Below, one piece after another: positions 33,628 to 42,546 of a stretch of 64,000 bases of DNA. Made by a program: the position numbers and the translations under genes. Positions within the stretch are counted from its first letter, which is position 1; each line of letters starts with the position of its first letter. The stretch is from Rhizorhabdus wittichii RW1. Its GTDB lineage: Bacteria > Pseudomonadota > Alphaproteobacteria > Sphingomonadales > Sphingomonadaceae. Where the stretch lies: positions 4,839,501 through 4,903,500 of the forward strand of contig CP000699.1 of assembly GCA_000016765.1 (NCBI GenBank), given 5' to 3'. The notes under the pieces were generated by a model that saw only the letters and a program-made list of their open reading frames with translations, was not told the DNA's origin and searched no databases.

Positions 33628-35031
33628 ATGGAGAGCTTCAACCATATCGTCGACGCGCTGACCGGCGCGGTGTTCTTCAAGGTGCCGCTGTTCGGCGTCG
33701 AGATCGAGCTGATCGTGCTCTACCTCGCCGTGCCGATGCTGTTCTTCACGATCTGGCTCGGCTTCCCCAACATAGGCTGCGTCGGCCATGCCCTCCGCGT
33801 CCTCCGCAACCAGCCGCGCGAGGGCGAGGCGAAGGGCGACGTCAGCCAGTTCGCGGCGCTGACCACGGCGCTGGCGGGGACGATCGGGCTCGGCAACATC
33901 GCCGGGGTCGCGGTCGCGCTGACGATGGGCGGCCCCGGCGCGATCCTGTGGATGTTCGTGATCGGCTGGTTCGCGATGACGGTGAAGATGGCCGAGGTGA
34001 CGCTGGGCCTGAAATATCGCGTCACCGATGCGCGCGGCCATGTCCATGGCGGGCCGATGTACGTGCTGAAGGCGGTGCTGGCGCGGAAGGGGCTGCCGAG
34101 GCTGGGGATCGCGCTCGGCGGCTTCTACGCCTTCTTCGCGCTGTTCGGGGCGATCCCGATGGTGCAGGTCAACCAGAGCTTCGCGCAGGTCAGCGTGGTG
34201 ACGGGGATCGACAACGGCTGGGCTTATGGCATCGGCCTCGCCTTCGCGGTGGCGCTGGTGACGCTGGGCGGGGCGCATTGGCTGGGCGAGGTGTCCAAGC
34301 GGCTGACCCCGCTCAAGGTCGCGGTCTATCTGGCCGGGGTCGCGGCGATCCTGATCCTGCACGCGGGCGAGGTGCCGGCGGCGCTGGCGCGGATCTGGCA
34401 CGGCGCCTGGGGCTTCGACGCGGCGGTCGGCGGGGCGGTCGGCGCCTTCGTGGCGGGGATGCGGCGCGCGGTGTTCGCGAGCGAGGCCGGGGTCGGATCG
34501 GCGGTGATGGCGCACAGCCTCGCCCGCACCGAGGAGCCGGTGTCCGAGGGCATGGTCGCGCTGCTCGAACCGCTGCTGGGGACGATGATCGTCTGCGCGG
34601 CGGGCGGGCTGGCGCTGGTCGTCGCGGGCACCTGGGACGATCCGGGCCTGCAGGGGATCGAGATCACCAGCGCGGCCTTCGCGCATGTATCGGGCTGGTT
34701 CCCCTGGCTGCTGGCGATCGTCGTCGTGCTGTTCGCCTATTCGACGCTGGTCGCGTGGGGCTTCTACGGGCTGCAGGCCTGGGGCTATCTGTTCGGGCAC
34801 GGGCCGAGGGCGCAGTGGAGCTACAAGATCCTCTATGTCGTCGCGCTGCCGCCGGCCGCGGTGATCGACCTGGGGCGGGTGATCGACATCATCGACAGCA
34901 GCTTCTTCCTGATGGCGGTGCCCAACGTCATCGCGCTCTACCTGTGCGCGGGCGAGCTGCGCCGCGACGTCCGGGACTATCGGGCGAGGGTGCGGCGCGG
35001 GGATGCCGCGCCCGCGAGCGGCACTCAGTAG
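33628..35031 (+). CDS. AGCS family sodium:alanine/glycine symporter
   Basis: 467 residues, about ten membrane helices. The family signature ALAGTIGLGNIAGVAVALTMGGPGA is present, as are RAVFASEAGVGSAVMAHS and FAYSTLVAWGFYGLQAWGYLFG. Imports alanine or glycine with Na+. Its 3' end overlaps the convergent gamma-glutamyltransferase gene by 7 bp. Confidence 0.9.
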   Translation: MESFNHIVDALTGAVFFKVPLFGVEIELIVLYLAVPMLFFTIWLGFPNIGCVGHALRVLRNQPREGEAKGDVSQFAALTTALAGTIGLGNIAGVAVALTMGGPGAILWMFVIGWFAMTVKMAEVTLGLKYRVTDARGHVHGGPMYVLKAVLARKGLPRLGIALGGFYAFFALFGAIPMVQVNQSFAQVSVVTGIDNGWAYGIGLAFAVALVTLGGAHWLGEVSKRLTPLKVAVYLAGVAAILILHAGEVPAALARIWHGAWGFDAAVGGAVGAFVAGMRRAVFASEAGVGSAVMAHSLARTEEPVSEGMVALLEPLLGTMIVCAAGGLALVVAGTWDDPGLQGIEITSAAFAHVSGWFPWLLAIVVVLFAYSTLVAWGFYGLQAWGYLFGHGPRAQWSYKILYVVALPPAAVIDLGRVIDIIDSSFFLMAVPNVIALYLCAGELRRDVRDYRARVRRGDAAPASGTQ

Positions 35032-36830
35032 GCGAGGGCGCAACCGTCGGCGCGCATCTCCGACGCGGCGGCATAGACGCGGTCCGGGCCGTCCATCCGC
35101 TTCTCGATGCACTCGTAGCGGCCGAAGCCGCCGTCGGAGGCGCCGATCGTCCAGCCCATCGCGGCGAGCGCGGCGCGGGTCTTTTCGGGGACGCCGCTTT
35201 CGAGACGGAGCAGGCCGGTGGCGGGGAGGCCGGGGCTGTCCTCGCCCATCGCCTGCGACGAGCCCTCATGGTGCCAGCGCGGGCTGTCGCCGGCGGCCTG
35301 GATCTCCAGGCCATGGTCGCGGCGGTTGACGATGATCTGGACCTGCCCCTGCGGCTGCATGTCGCCGCCCATCACGCCGAAGCTCATCCAGGGCTGGTCG
35401 CCGATCGTCGCGAAGCCGGGGATGATCGTCTGGAAGGGGCGCTTGCCCGGCGCGTAGAGGTTCGGGTGGCCGTCCCGCAGCGCGAAGAGCTGGCCGCGAT
35501 CCTGGAACATGAAGCCGAGGCCGTCGGCGACGAGGCCCGATCCCATGCCGCGGAAATTGGACTGGATCATCGACACCATCATCCCGTCCTTGTCGGCGCA
35601 GGTGAAATAGGTGGTGTCGCCCTGCGACGGCGCCTGACCGGGGCGGATGCCCTGCATGATGCCGTTGGGGTTAATCAGCCGGGCGCGCTGCGCAGCGTAC
35701 TCCTTCGAGATCAGCCAGTCGACCGGCACCTTCGCGACGTGCGGATCGGCGTAGTAGCGCGCGCGATCCTCATAGGCGAGGCGCTTGGCCTCGACCTGGA
35801 GATGGATCGAGAGGGGGGACTGGAAGCCGGCGGCTTCGAGGTCGAAATGCTCGAGGATGTTGAGCATCTGCAGCGTGGCGATGCCCTGGGTGTTGGCGCC
35901 GAGCGCATGGACGCCGACGCCGCGATAGTCGGTCTTGTAGGGCGTGATCCACTCGCCCTTGTGCGCGGCGAGGTCCTCGCGCCGCAGCCAGCCGCCGATG
36001 CGGCGGAAATAGGCGTCGATCGTCTTCGCGATCTCGCCTTCGTAGAAGGCGTCGCGGCCGCCCTGCGCGATCATCCGATAGGTGCGGGCGAGATCGGGGT
36101 TGCGGAAGACGCCGCCGGCCTTCGGGCCTTCGCCGCCGATCGCATAGGTGCGCAACGCGTTGTCGATCTCCTCGATCCCCGCGCCGGGCTTCCTGAAGTT
36201 CACGAGGGCGCGGCGGATATAATAGGCGATGATGTCGGGCACCGGCGCGCCGCGCTCGGCGAGGTCGATCGCGGGTTCGAACAGCTCGGCCCATTTGAGC
36301 TTGCCGTAGCGCGCATGGAGCATGCCCCAGGCGTCGACGGTGCCGGGGACCGACACGGTGATCGCGCCGAGCGGTGGCAGGGCGCCATCCTTCGCGCGCG
36401 AGCGGACCGTCGCGAGATCGAGGCCGCGCGGCGAGGCGCCCGATCCGGCGAGGCCCATGACCGCCCCGGCCTTCGGGTCCCAGAGCATCGCATAGCAATC
36501 GCCGCCGATGCCGCAGGAGGTGGGTTCGAGGAAGCCGAGACAGGCGTTGATCGCGATCGCGGCGTCGACCGCCGAGCCGCCTTTCCGGAGAATCTCGATG
36601 CCGGCGAGCGTGGCGAGCGGGTGCGCGGTGCCGGCGGCGCCCGACAGGCCATAGGCGGCTGTCCGCGAGGCGAAGCTCGCCCCGACCGGACGGTCGCCGC
36701 CGTGCAGGTCGGGCCGCTCGAAGCGATCGGCGCCGGCGGTCCAGCGGGCGGGAGGGACGGTGGCCTCGGCGAAGGCGGGGGCGGCGATCGCCGCGGCGGG
36801 GAGGGTGGCGAGGAAGGTCCGGCGGTTCAT
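35025..36830 (-). CDS. Gamma-glutamyltransferase family protein, Tat exported
   Basis: 601 residues beginning MNRRTFLATLPAAAIAAPAFA, a twin-arginine signal. The Ntn-hydrolase core shows TAHPLATLAGIEILRKGGSA, EPTSCGIGGDC and GDTTYFTCADKDG, where the Thr in GDTT is the expected autocleavage nucleophile. Late FGVMGGDMQPQGQVQ is the substrate-site loop typical of the YwrD/cephalosporin acylase branch. Probably hydrolyses glutathione or gamma-glutamyl compounds in the periplasm. Confidence 0.88.
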   Translation of the reverse strand: MNRRTFLATLPAAAIAAPAFAEATVPPARWTAGADRFERPDLHGGDRPVGASFASRTAAYGLSGAAGTAHPLATLAGIEILRKGGSAVDAAIAINACLGFLEPTSCGIGGDCYAMLWDPKAGAVMGLAGSGASPRGLDLATVRSRAKDGALPPLGAITVSVPGTVDAWGMLHARYGKLKWAELFEPAIDLAERGAPVPDIIAYYIRRALVNFRKPGAGIEEIDNALRTYAIGGEGPKAGGVFRNPDLARTYRMIAQGGRDAFYEGEIAKTIDAYFRRIGGWLRREDLAAHKGEWITPYKTDYRGVGVHALGANTQGIATLQMLNILEHFDLEAAGFQSPLSIHLQVEAKRLAYEDRARYYADPHVAKVPVDWLISKEYAAQRARLINPNGIMQGIRPGQAPSQGDTTYFTCADKDGMMVSMIQSNFRGMGSGLVADGLGFMFQDRGQLFALRDGHPNLYAPGKRPFQTIIPGFATIGDQPWMSFGVMGGDMQPQGQVQIIVNRRDHGLEIQAAGDSPRWHHEGSSQAMGEDSPGLPATGLLRLESGVPEKTRAALAAMGWTIGASDGGFGRYECIEKRMDGPDRVYAAASEMRADGCALAY

Positions 36831-36966
36831 GGTCGCTGTCCTGTATGGAGGCGGTCGACGGGATGAACCGGGTTGTATCGGCGGCCTAACCGATTGGAAA
36901 GCGGGCGAGGCGGCGCTTGATGAAAGGCCCCGCTTTCCCTTACGATCGAGCCGAGGAGAGACGGCC

Positions 36967-37209
36967 ATGCAGAATATGGGTGACGGGAGCTGCCCGTTCG
37001 AGTTCAATTTCGATCCCGCGACCTTCAAGGCGGGCGATGTGGTGAGCTATCGCGTCACCGGAAGCCTCGAAGGATTTCCGTTCGTCGGGACGCTGGTCGA
37101 GGTGCATGACGACCATGTGGTCCTGCTGTCGGAGCCGGACAAGCCCGAAAGCCGGGTGCGCGGCACCCGCGAAAGCCGCCCGGTCGTAGCCGAAGCGGAC
37201 GTGATCTAG
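36967..37209 (+). CDS. Small conserved-looking hypothetical protein
   Basis: 80 residues, beta-rich (FKAGDVVSYRVTGSLEGFPFVGTLVEVHDDHVVLL), reminiscent of a small SH3- or Sm-like barrel. A good ribosome site (GGAGAG) precedes the ATG at 36967. No signal peptide. Divergent from the gamma-glutamyltransferase gene. No function assigned. Confidence 0.6.
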   Translation: MQNMGDGSCPFEFNFDPATFKAGDVVSYRVTGSLEGFPFVGTLVEVHDDHVVLLSEPDKPESRVRGTRESRPVVAEADVI

Positions 37210-37221
37210 GAGTTTTGCCCG

Positions 37222-37497
37222 TCAGTGGAGGGCGCGGTCGGCGAGCCAGGCGCGGGCCCGGCGCTGCGCCTCGGCGACCTCGCGCGTCGACATCTGGACG
37301 GCGATGTCGGCCCGGCAGTGCTGCGCCTCCGACGATCCCGCCAGCGCGGCGAGATTGAACCATTTATGGGCGGCGACGAGATCGACCGGACGGCCGTTCG
37401 ATCCCGTCGAACAGGCGAAACCGAGATCGAGCAGTGCGTCGCCGTCATTGGCGCTCAGGATCGCGGCATCGGCGAGAGAATGTCCCATGGGCTTCAT
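37222..37497 (-). CDS. Small Sel1-repeat-like protein
   Basis: 91 residues. DGDALLDLGFACSTG...DLVAAHKWFNLAALAGSSEAQ is one Sel1/TPR-like helical hairpin, with the AHKWFNLAA-x-G-x-x-A signature of Sel1 repeats. Such short proteins are widespread in alphaproteobacteria and have no known function. Converges on the gene ending at 37209. Confidence 0.7.
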   Translation of the reverse strand: MKPMGHSLADAAILSANDGDALLDLGFACSTGSNGRPVDLVAAHKWFNLAALAGSSEAQHCRADIAVQMSTREVAEAQRRARAWLADRALH

Positions 37498-37665
37498 CTC
37501 CTTTCATTGAGGAGAGTGAAGGTCCGGTCCCAAAGAAATGGTTAACGGCGAATAAGACCTTGGTCGAACGGGCCGGATGGCAAGATCCGCGCAAATGATC
37601 GCGCAATCGCTTTCCAACCTCTTCGCGTTGGAGCAGATTGCGTCGCGGGGGCAGGGGAGAATCCT

Positions 37666-38115
37666 ATGCGACGTTCATATTGCATCGCCTTTGCCTGTGC
37701 CGCCGCGCTGTCCGTCGCGGCGCATGCGCAGGTCCAGCCGGGCCAGTGGGAGTCCACCGTCACCGTCCAGTCGATCGACATGCCCGGCGCGCCGCCGCAG
37801 GTGGCCGCGATGATGAAGGGCAAGACGACGCGGCAGACCTATTGCATCACGCCCGAACAGGCGGCGAAGGGGCCGCAGGAGATGCTCAAGCAGAACCCGT
37901 CCTGCCACTTCACCAAATATTCGATGACGGGCGGCGTCATCTCGACCGCGATGACCTGTTCGCAGAATGGCGGGACGATGACCGCCCAGGCGAACGGCAG
38001 ATATGGCCCGACATCGTTCAACGTCACCTCGACCGCCGTGATGAGCGGCAGGATGAGCATGCGGATGACGTCGGCGAGCAGCGGGCGGCGGCTCGGGCCT
38101 TGCGCGGGCAAATAG
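37666..38115 (+). CDS. DUF3617 family exported protein
   Basis: 149 residues with a Sec signal peptide ending AHAQ (about residue 21). Mature part starts VQPGQWESTVTVQSIDMPG and has Cys pairs (TYCITPEQA, PSCHFTKY, MTCSQNGG), the features of DUF3617. Periplasmic; function unknown. Only 3 nt separate its stop from the end of the convergent kinase gene. Confidence 0.8.
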   Translation: MRRSYCIAFACAAALSVAAHAQVQPGQWESTVTVQSIDMPGAPPQVAAMMKGKTTRQTYCITPEQAAKGPQEMLKQNPSCHFTKYSMTGGVISTAMTCSQNGGTMTAQANGRYGPTSFNVTSTAVMSGRMSMRMTSASSGRRLGPCAGK

Positions 38116-38118
38116 ACG

Positions 38119-39834
38119 TCAGGCCGCCGCCAGCTCCCGCGCCGCGGCGATCCCGGCGCTGAGATATTTGTGGCGGAAGGGCTTGGCGAGCCGGGGGATG
38201 TCGGGGGCGAGGAGATCGACCCCCTGATAGCCCGACATGATCAGCACGGCGAGCGTCGGCCGGGTGGCGCGGAGGTGCAGCGCCAGCTCCGCGCCCGTCA
38301 TGCCCGGCATGACATGGTCGGTGATGACGACGACCGGATCGAGGCCGTGGTCGAGCAGGTCGAGCCCTTCGCGCGCGTCCGACGCCTGGACCACGTCATA
38401 GCCGAGCGAGCCGAGCATCTCGGCCGTGGCCGAGCGGACGCGCGGTTCGTCGTCGATGACCAGGATCAGGCCGCCCTTTTCGTCGGTGATCGACGGGGCA
38501 TCGCCGACCGGGGCCGCCCTTGCTGCTTCCGGCGCCACGGGGAGCCAGACGCCGACCGTGGTGCCGAGGCCGGGCGTGCTGTCGATCCGCAAAGTACCGC
38601 CGAGCTGGCCGGCCAGGCCGTGCGCCATCGACAGGCCGAGGCCGGTGCCGTGGCCGGCGTCCTTGGTGCTGAAGAAGGGCTCGGTCGCCCGGGTACGGAC
38701 GGCTTCGTCCATGCCCCGGCCATTGTCGGTGACTGTGATGCGCACATAGTCGCCCTTGGCGAGGTTCGACGGGAGGCCCGCGGCCGGCGCGCGGCGCGCC
38801 GATATCGACAGGATGCCGCCATCCGGCATCGCGTCGCGCGCGTTCACCGTGAGGTTGAGGAGCGCCATTTCGAGCTGGTGGCGATCGCCACGGACGGCGG
38901 GCAGGTCCGCCTCGACGTCGATCGCCAGGGCTATCCGGACCCCGAGCGAGGTGACGAGCAGATCACGCATGCTCTCGATCAGGCCGCGCAGGTCGACCGG
39001 GCTGGGCGCGAGCGGCTGGCGGCGGGCAAAGGCGAGCAGGCGATCGACCAGCAGGCGCGCGCGATCGGCGGCGTCCATCGCCACCTTGACCGTGCGCAAT
39101 ACGCGTTCGTCGAGCGGCATGCCTGAAAGAATGAGATCGAGGCTGCCGACGATCGGCGTCAGCAGATTGTTGAAATCATGGGCGACGTTGCCGGTGAGCT
39201 GACCGATCGTCTCCATCTTCTGCGACTGGCGGATCATGTCGCGCGCCTGTTCCAGCTCGGCGGTGCGATCGGCGACCCGCGCGTCGAGCACGCGGTTCAG
39301 CGCGCCGAGCGCATCGAGGAGGCGGGCGTTTTCCAGCGCGGTCGTCGCGGCCCGGCCGAGCGTGCGGAGCAGGGTCACCGCTGTCTCGTCGGGGTCGCGG
39401 GCCTCGGCCCAATAGGCGCCCATCGCGGCGACGGGATCGGGCATGCCGATCGGGATCATCGCCATGCTGCGCACGAAGGTCGCCGCATAGGCGGCGTGCG
39501 GGACGCGCGGATCGGCCATCACGTCTGGAATGACGATCGGTTGCCGGTCGCGCATGGCGATGCCGGAAATGCAGGTTTCGGCCGGAAAACGCTGGCCGGC
39601 CCAGAGCGGCGCCATCGCGTCCTCCGCGACATAATGGCACAGGTCGCCGTCGCGCAGGACGATGGCTATGCCGTCGGCGCCGGCAATGCCGCGCGCCGAT
39701 CCGCGAAGGATGTCGGTGATCCCCTCCAGGGTTCGCGCGTTGCCGAGCCGTTCGATCGCCGAGGCAAGGAGGAACCAGCGCCCGGCGAGACGATCGCCTG
39801 CACCGCCATCGTCATCGACCCCGGACGACCGCAT
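38119..39834 (-). CDS. GAF-domain hybrid histidine kinase
   Basis: 571 residues: GAF domain about 30-175 (IAGADGIAIVLRDGD...), HisKA with H-box GNVAHDFNNLLTP (His219), HATPase with TDNGRGMD and GHGTGLGLSMAHG, and a C-terminal receiver (VIDDEPRVR; acceptor Asp in VITDHVMPGMTG). No membrane segment, so it senses something cytoplasmic. The start ATG at 39834 has a GGGGG ribosome site; a GTG directly before it is an alternative. Confidence 0.9.
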   Translation of the reverse strand: MRSSGVDDDGGAGDRLAGRWFLLASAIERLGNARTLEGITDILRGSARGIAGADGIAIVLRDGDLCHYVAEDAMAPLWAGQRFPAETCISGIAMRDRQPIVIPDVMADPRVPHAAYAATFVRSMAMIPIGMPDPVAAMGAYWAEARDPDETAVTLLRTLGRAATTALENARLLDALGALNRVLDARVADRTAELEQARDMIRQSQKMETIGQLTGNVAHDFNNLLTPIVGSLDLILSGMPLDERVLRTVKVAMDAADRARLLVDRLLAFARRQPLAPSPVDLRGLIESMRDLLVTSLGVRIALAIDVEADLPAVRGDRHQLEMALLNLTVNARDAMPDGGILSISARRAPAAGLPSNLAKGDYVRITVTDNGRGMDEAVRTRATEPFFSTKDAGHGTGLGLSMAHGLAGQLGGTLRIDSTPGLGTTVGVWLPVAPEAARAAPVGDAPSITDEKGGLILVIDDEPRVRSATAEMLGSLGYDVVQASDAREGLDLLDHGLDPVVVITDHVMPGMTGAELALHLRATRPTLAVLIMSGYQGVDLLAPDIPRLAKPFRHKYLSAGIAAARELAAA

Positions 39835-40007
39835 CACTGAACCCCCAACGCAACACGCCGTGCGGCTCTTAGCATATTTCCCGCAATGCTGGGAATTGGA
39901 TCCGATACCCTGGCGTAACGATTTTTGCGCCGTCGGATCGGCGTTCCCGCCCATTGACGTGGCGTCGGATGGGCGGGATGATCGCGGCCCGTTGCCGGGG
40001 ACATGAG

Positions 40008-40502
40008 ATGGCGCAGAGGAGTGCCGGCCTGCTGATCTTCCGCAGACGCGGCGGAGCGATCGAGGTGCTGCTCGTCCATCCCGGCGGACCCTATTGGCGC
40101 AACAAGGACGCCGGCACCTGGCAGATTTCCAAGGGCCTGATCGAGCCGGGCGAGGACGCCGTCTCGGCGGCGCGACGCGAGGCGGGGGAGGAACTGGGCG
40201 TGGCGATCGCGGGCGATGCGGCGCCACTCGGCGAGATACGGCAGGCGGGCGGCAAGATCGTCGAGGCCTTCGCGATCGAGGCCGATATCGACCCGGCGGC
40301 GGTGCACAGCAACAGCTTCGAGATGGAATGGCCGCCGCGAAGCGGACGGATGCGGAGCTTTCCGGAGGTCGACGCGGCGCGCTGGTTCGGGATCGACGAG
40401 GCGCGCGGCATGATGCTCGCCAGCCAACGGGAGTTGCTCGACCGCCTGTCGGACGTCGCCGCGACGCTCAGTTCGCCAGCGCGAGCGAGATCGCCGCGGT
40501 GA
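40008..40502 (+). CDS. Nudix hydrolase
   Basis: 164 residues. Complete Nudix box GLIEPGEDAVSAARREAGEELGV (Gx5Ex7REVxEExGU type) about residues 44-66. The N-terminal SAGLLIFRRRGGAIEVLLVHPGGPYW and WFGIDEAR end match the diadenosine polyphosphate/NTP-like branch that keeps the frame of MutT-like enzymes. Hydrolyses nucleoside diphosphates linked to another moiety; substrate unknown. Its 3' end overlaps the convergent kinase gene by 35 bp. Confidence 0.88.
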   Translation: MAQRSAGLLIFRRRGGAIEVLLVHPGGPYWRNKDAGTWQISKGLIEPGEDAVSAARREAGEELGVAIAGDAAPLGEIRQAGGKIVEAFAIEADIDPAAVHSNSFEMEWPPRSGRMRSFPEVDAARWFGIDEARGMMLASQRELLDRLSDVAATLSSPARARSPR

Positions 40503-42360
40503 GCGATTCCGCGCCATAGGGTTTCTGGACGATGTGGAAGCCGGCCGCCTCGCCGCCAGCGACCTCGCGGCTGTAGCCGGTGGCGAGCAGGACGCGCTGG
40601 TCGGGCGCGGTGCTGCGCAGGCGGCGGGCGAGGTCGAGGCCGCTCATGCCCGGCATGACGATGTCGGAGAAGACCAGGTCGAAATGATGCCGCCCGAGAA
40701 GGTCGAGCGCGGCCTCGGCGCTTTCGACGTCGGTGACGTCCGCGCGCAATTCGTGCAGCATCGAGCGGGCGAACTGGCGGACATTGTCGTTGTCCTCGAC
40801 AAGGAGGACGTCGAGCCTTTCCCAATTGGCGATCGCCGAGCGTACCGCAGCGCGATTGTCCGGTTGCCGATCGGTGCGCGGGAGGACGAGGCTGACGGTG
40901 GTTCCGAGGCCGAGCCGGGACGCGATCTCGGCCCGGCCGCCCGTCTGGGCGGCGAAGCCGTGGATCTGGCTGAGGCCGAGTCCGGTCCCCTTGCCGACCG
41001 GCTTCGTCGTGAAGAAGGGATCGAACACCCGTTCGAGCATCTCCGCCGGAATCCCCTGGCCGCTGTCGGTGATGGCGATGCGCACGGCATGCTCGTCCAC
41101 GACATTGCGGGCGGAGATGGTGAGCCTACCGCCGCCCGGCATGGCATCGCGGGCGTTGAACGCGGCGTTGAGGAGCGCGGTTTCTAGTTCGGCGGCGTCG
41201 GCCTCGATCGGCCATAGATCGGGCGCGAGATCGAGCCGCACCTCGATCGGGCTGCCGAGGGTGCGGGCGAGGACCTCGCCGAAGGCGTCGAGGCGGCTGC
41301 CGGGATCGAGCACCTCGGGCTTGAGCGACTGGCGCCGGCCGAAGGCGAGCAGCTTGGTGGTGAGCGCGGTCGCCTTGTCGGCGGTCTCGGTGATCGCGCG
41401 AACGTAGCGGCGGCGCTTCTCGGGGGCGAGATCCTCCTTCTGGAGCAGTTCGGCCGAGCCGCGGATCACCGTCATCAGATTGTTGAAGTCGTGCGCGATG
41501 CCACCGGTCAGTTCGCCGAGGGCCTGCATCTTCTGCGACTGGAAGACGGCCGCGCGCGCCTGTTCCAGTTCCTCCTGCGCGCGGCGCTTCTCGGAAATGT
41601 CGCGGGTGATCTTGGCGAAGCCGATCAGCGTCCCGCTTTCGTCGCGGATCGGATCGATCACGACATGCGCCCAGAAGCGCGAGCCGTCCTTGCGGACACG
41701 CTCGGCCTCGCGTTCGTAGCGGCCTTCGCGAAGCGCGGTTTCGAGCGCCAGGGCCGGCTCGCCGCGGATGCGATCCTCCTCGGTATGGAAGCGCGAGAAA
41801 TGCGCACCCACGATCTCGTCGGCACGGTAGCCCTTGATCGCCTGCGCGCCGGCGTTCCAGTTGGTGACCCGTCCCTCGAGGTCGAGCATGTAGATCGCAT
41901 AGTCCTGCACACTCTGGACCAGCAGGCTGAAGCGCTGTTCGGCGACGAAGAGCGCGCGATCGGCCGCGCGCCGCTCGGTGATGTCGCGGATGATCTTGGC
42001 GAAGCCGAGCAACTCGCCATCCTCGGCCAGGATCGGATCGATGACGACATGGACCCAGATCAGGCTGCCGTCCTTGCGGATGCGTTCGCCCTCGCCTTCG
42101 AAGCGTCCTTCCTCGAACGCGGTGCGGAGCATGGTCTGGGGGACGCCGGCGGCACGGTCCTCGGGCGTGAAGAAACGGGAGAAATGCTCGCCGATGACTT
42201 CCTCGGCAACATAGCCCTTGAAGCGCCGGGCGCCGGCGTTCCACGTCAGGATATGGCCCGTCGGGTCGAGCATGTAGATGGCATAATCGCTGACCGCGTT
42301 GACGAGGAGCTGATAGCGCTGCTCGGTCGCCTGCGCGTCGAAATTCGATTGGTCGTCCAT
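40468..42360 (-). CDS. PAS-PAS hybrid histidine kinase
   Basis: 630 residues: PAS 1 (about 15-135) and PAS 2 (about 140-262), which closely resemble each other and look like an internal duplication; HisKA with GGIAHDFNNL (His290); HATPase with TDSGQGIP and GKGTGLGLSQIHG; receiver with LVEDNDNVR and acceptor Asp in FSDIVMPGMSG. No membrane helix. Similar layout to the kinase at 38119, so the pair may act in related signalling. Soluble PAS sensors often bind flavin or haem, not testable here. Confidence 0.9.
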   Translation of the reverse strand: MDDQSNFDAQATEQRYQLLVNAVSDYAIYMLDPTGHILTWNAGARRFKGYVAEEVIGEHFSRFFTPEDRAAGVPQTMLRTAFEEGRFEGEGERIRKDGSLIWVHVVIDPILAEDGELLGFAKIIRDITERRAADRALFVAEQRFSLLVQSVQDYAIYMLDLEGRVTNWNAGAQAIKGYRADEIVGAHFSRFHTEEDRIRGEPALALETALREGRYEREAERVRKDGSRFWAHVVIDPIRDESGTLIGFAKITRDISEKRRAQEELEQARAAVFQSQKMQALGELTGGIAHDFNNLMTVIRGSAELLQKEDLAPEKRRRYVRAITETADKATALTTKLLAFGRRQSLKPEVLDPGSRLDAFGEVLARTLGSPIEVRLDLAPDLWPIEADAAELETALLNAAFNARDAMPGGGRLTISARNVVDEHAVRIAITDSGQGIPAEMLERVFDPFFTTKPVGKGTGLGLSQIHGFAAQTGGRAEIASRLGLGTTVSLVLPRTDRQPDNRAAVRSAIANWERLDVLLVEDNDNVRQFARSMLHELRADVTDVESAEAALDLLGRHHFDLVFSDIVMPGMSGLDLARRLRSTAPDQRVLLATGYSREVAGGEAAGFHIVQKPYGAESLTAAISLALAN

Positions 42361-42546
42361 CTGGCTCCGCAGGCCCCCTCCAGGGCGCTGGGGCCCTGGG
42401 GACGATCAACCCGCATGGATCGGATGTTGTTCCACCACCGATGCATTTTCCCTGGGCGGATGTCGCCGCGGGCCCCCCGCATTTCATGGTTAACGCGATG
42501 TTAGGACCGGTCGGCGATAGGAGGAGGCCTACCGCCGGATGGAAGA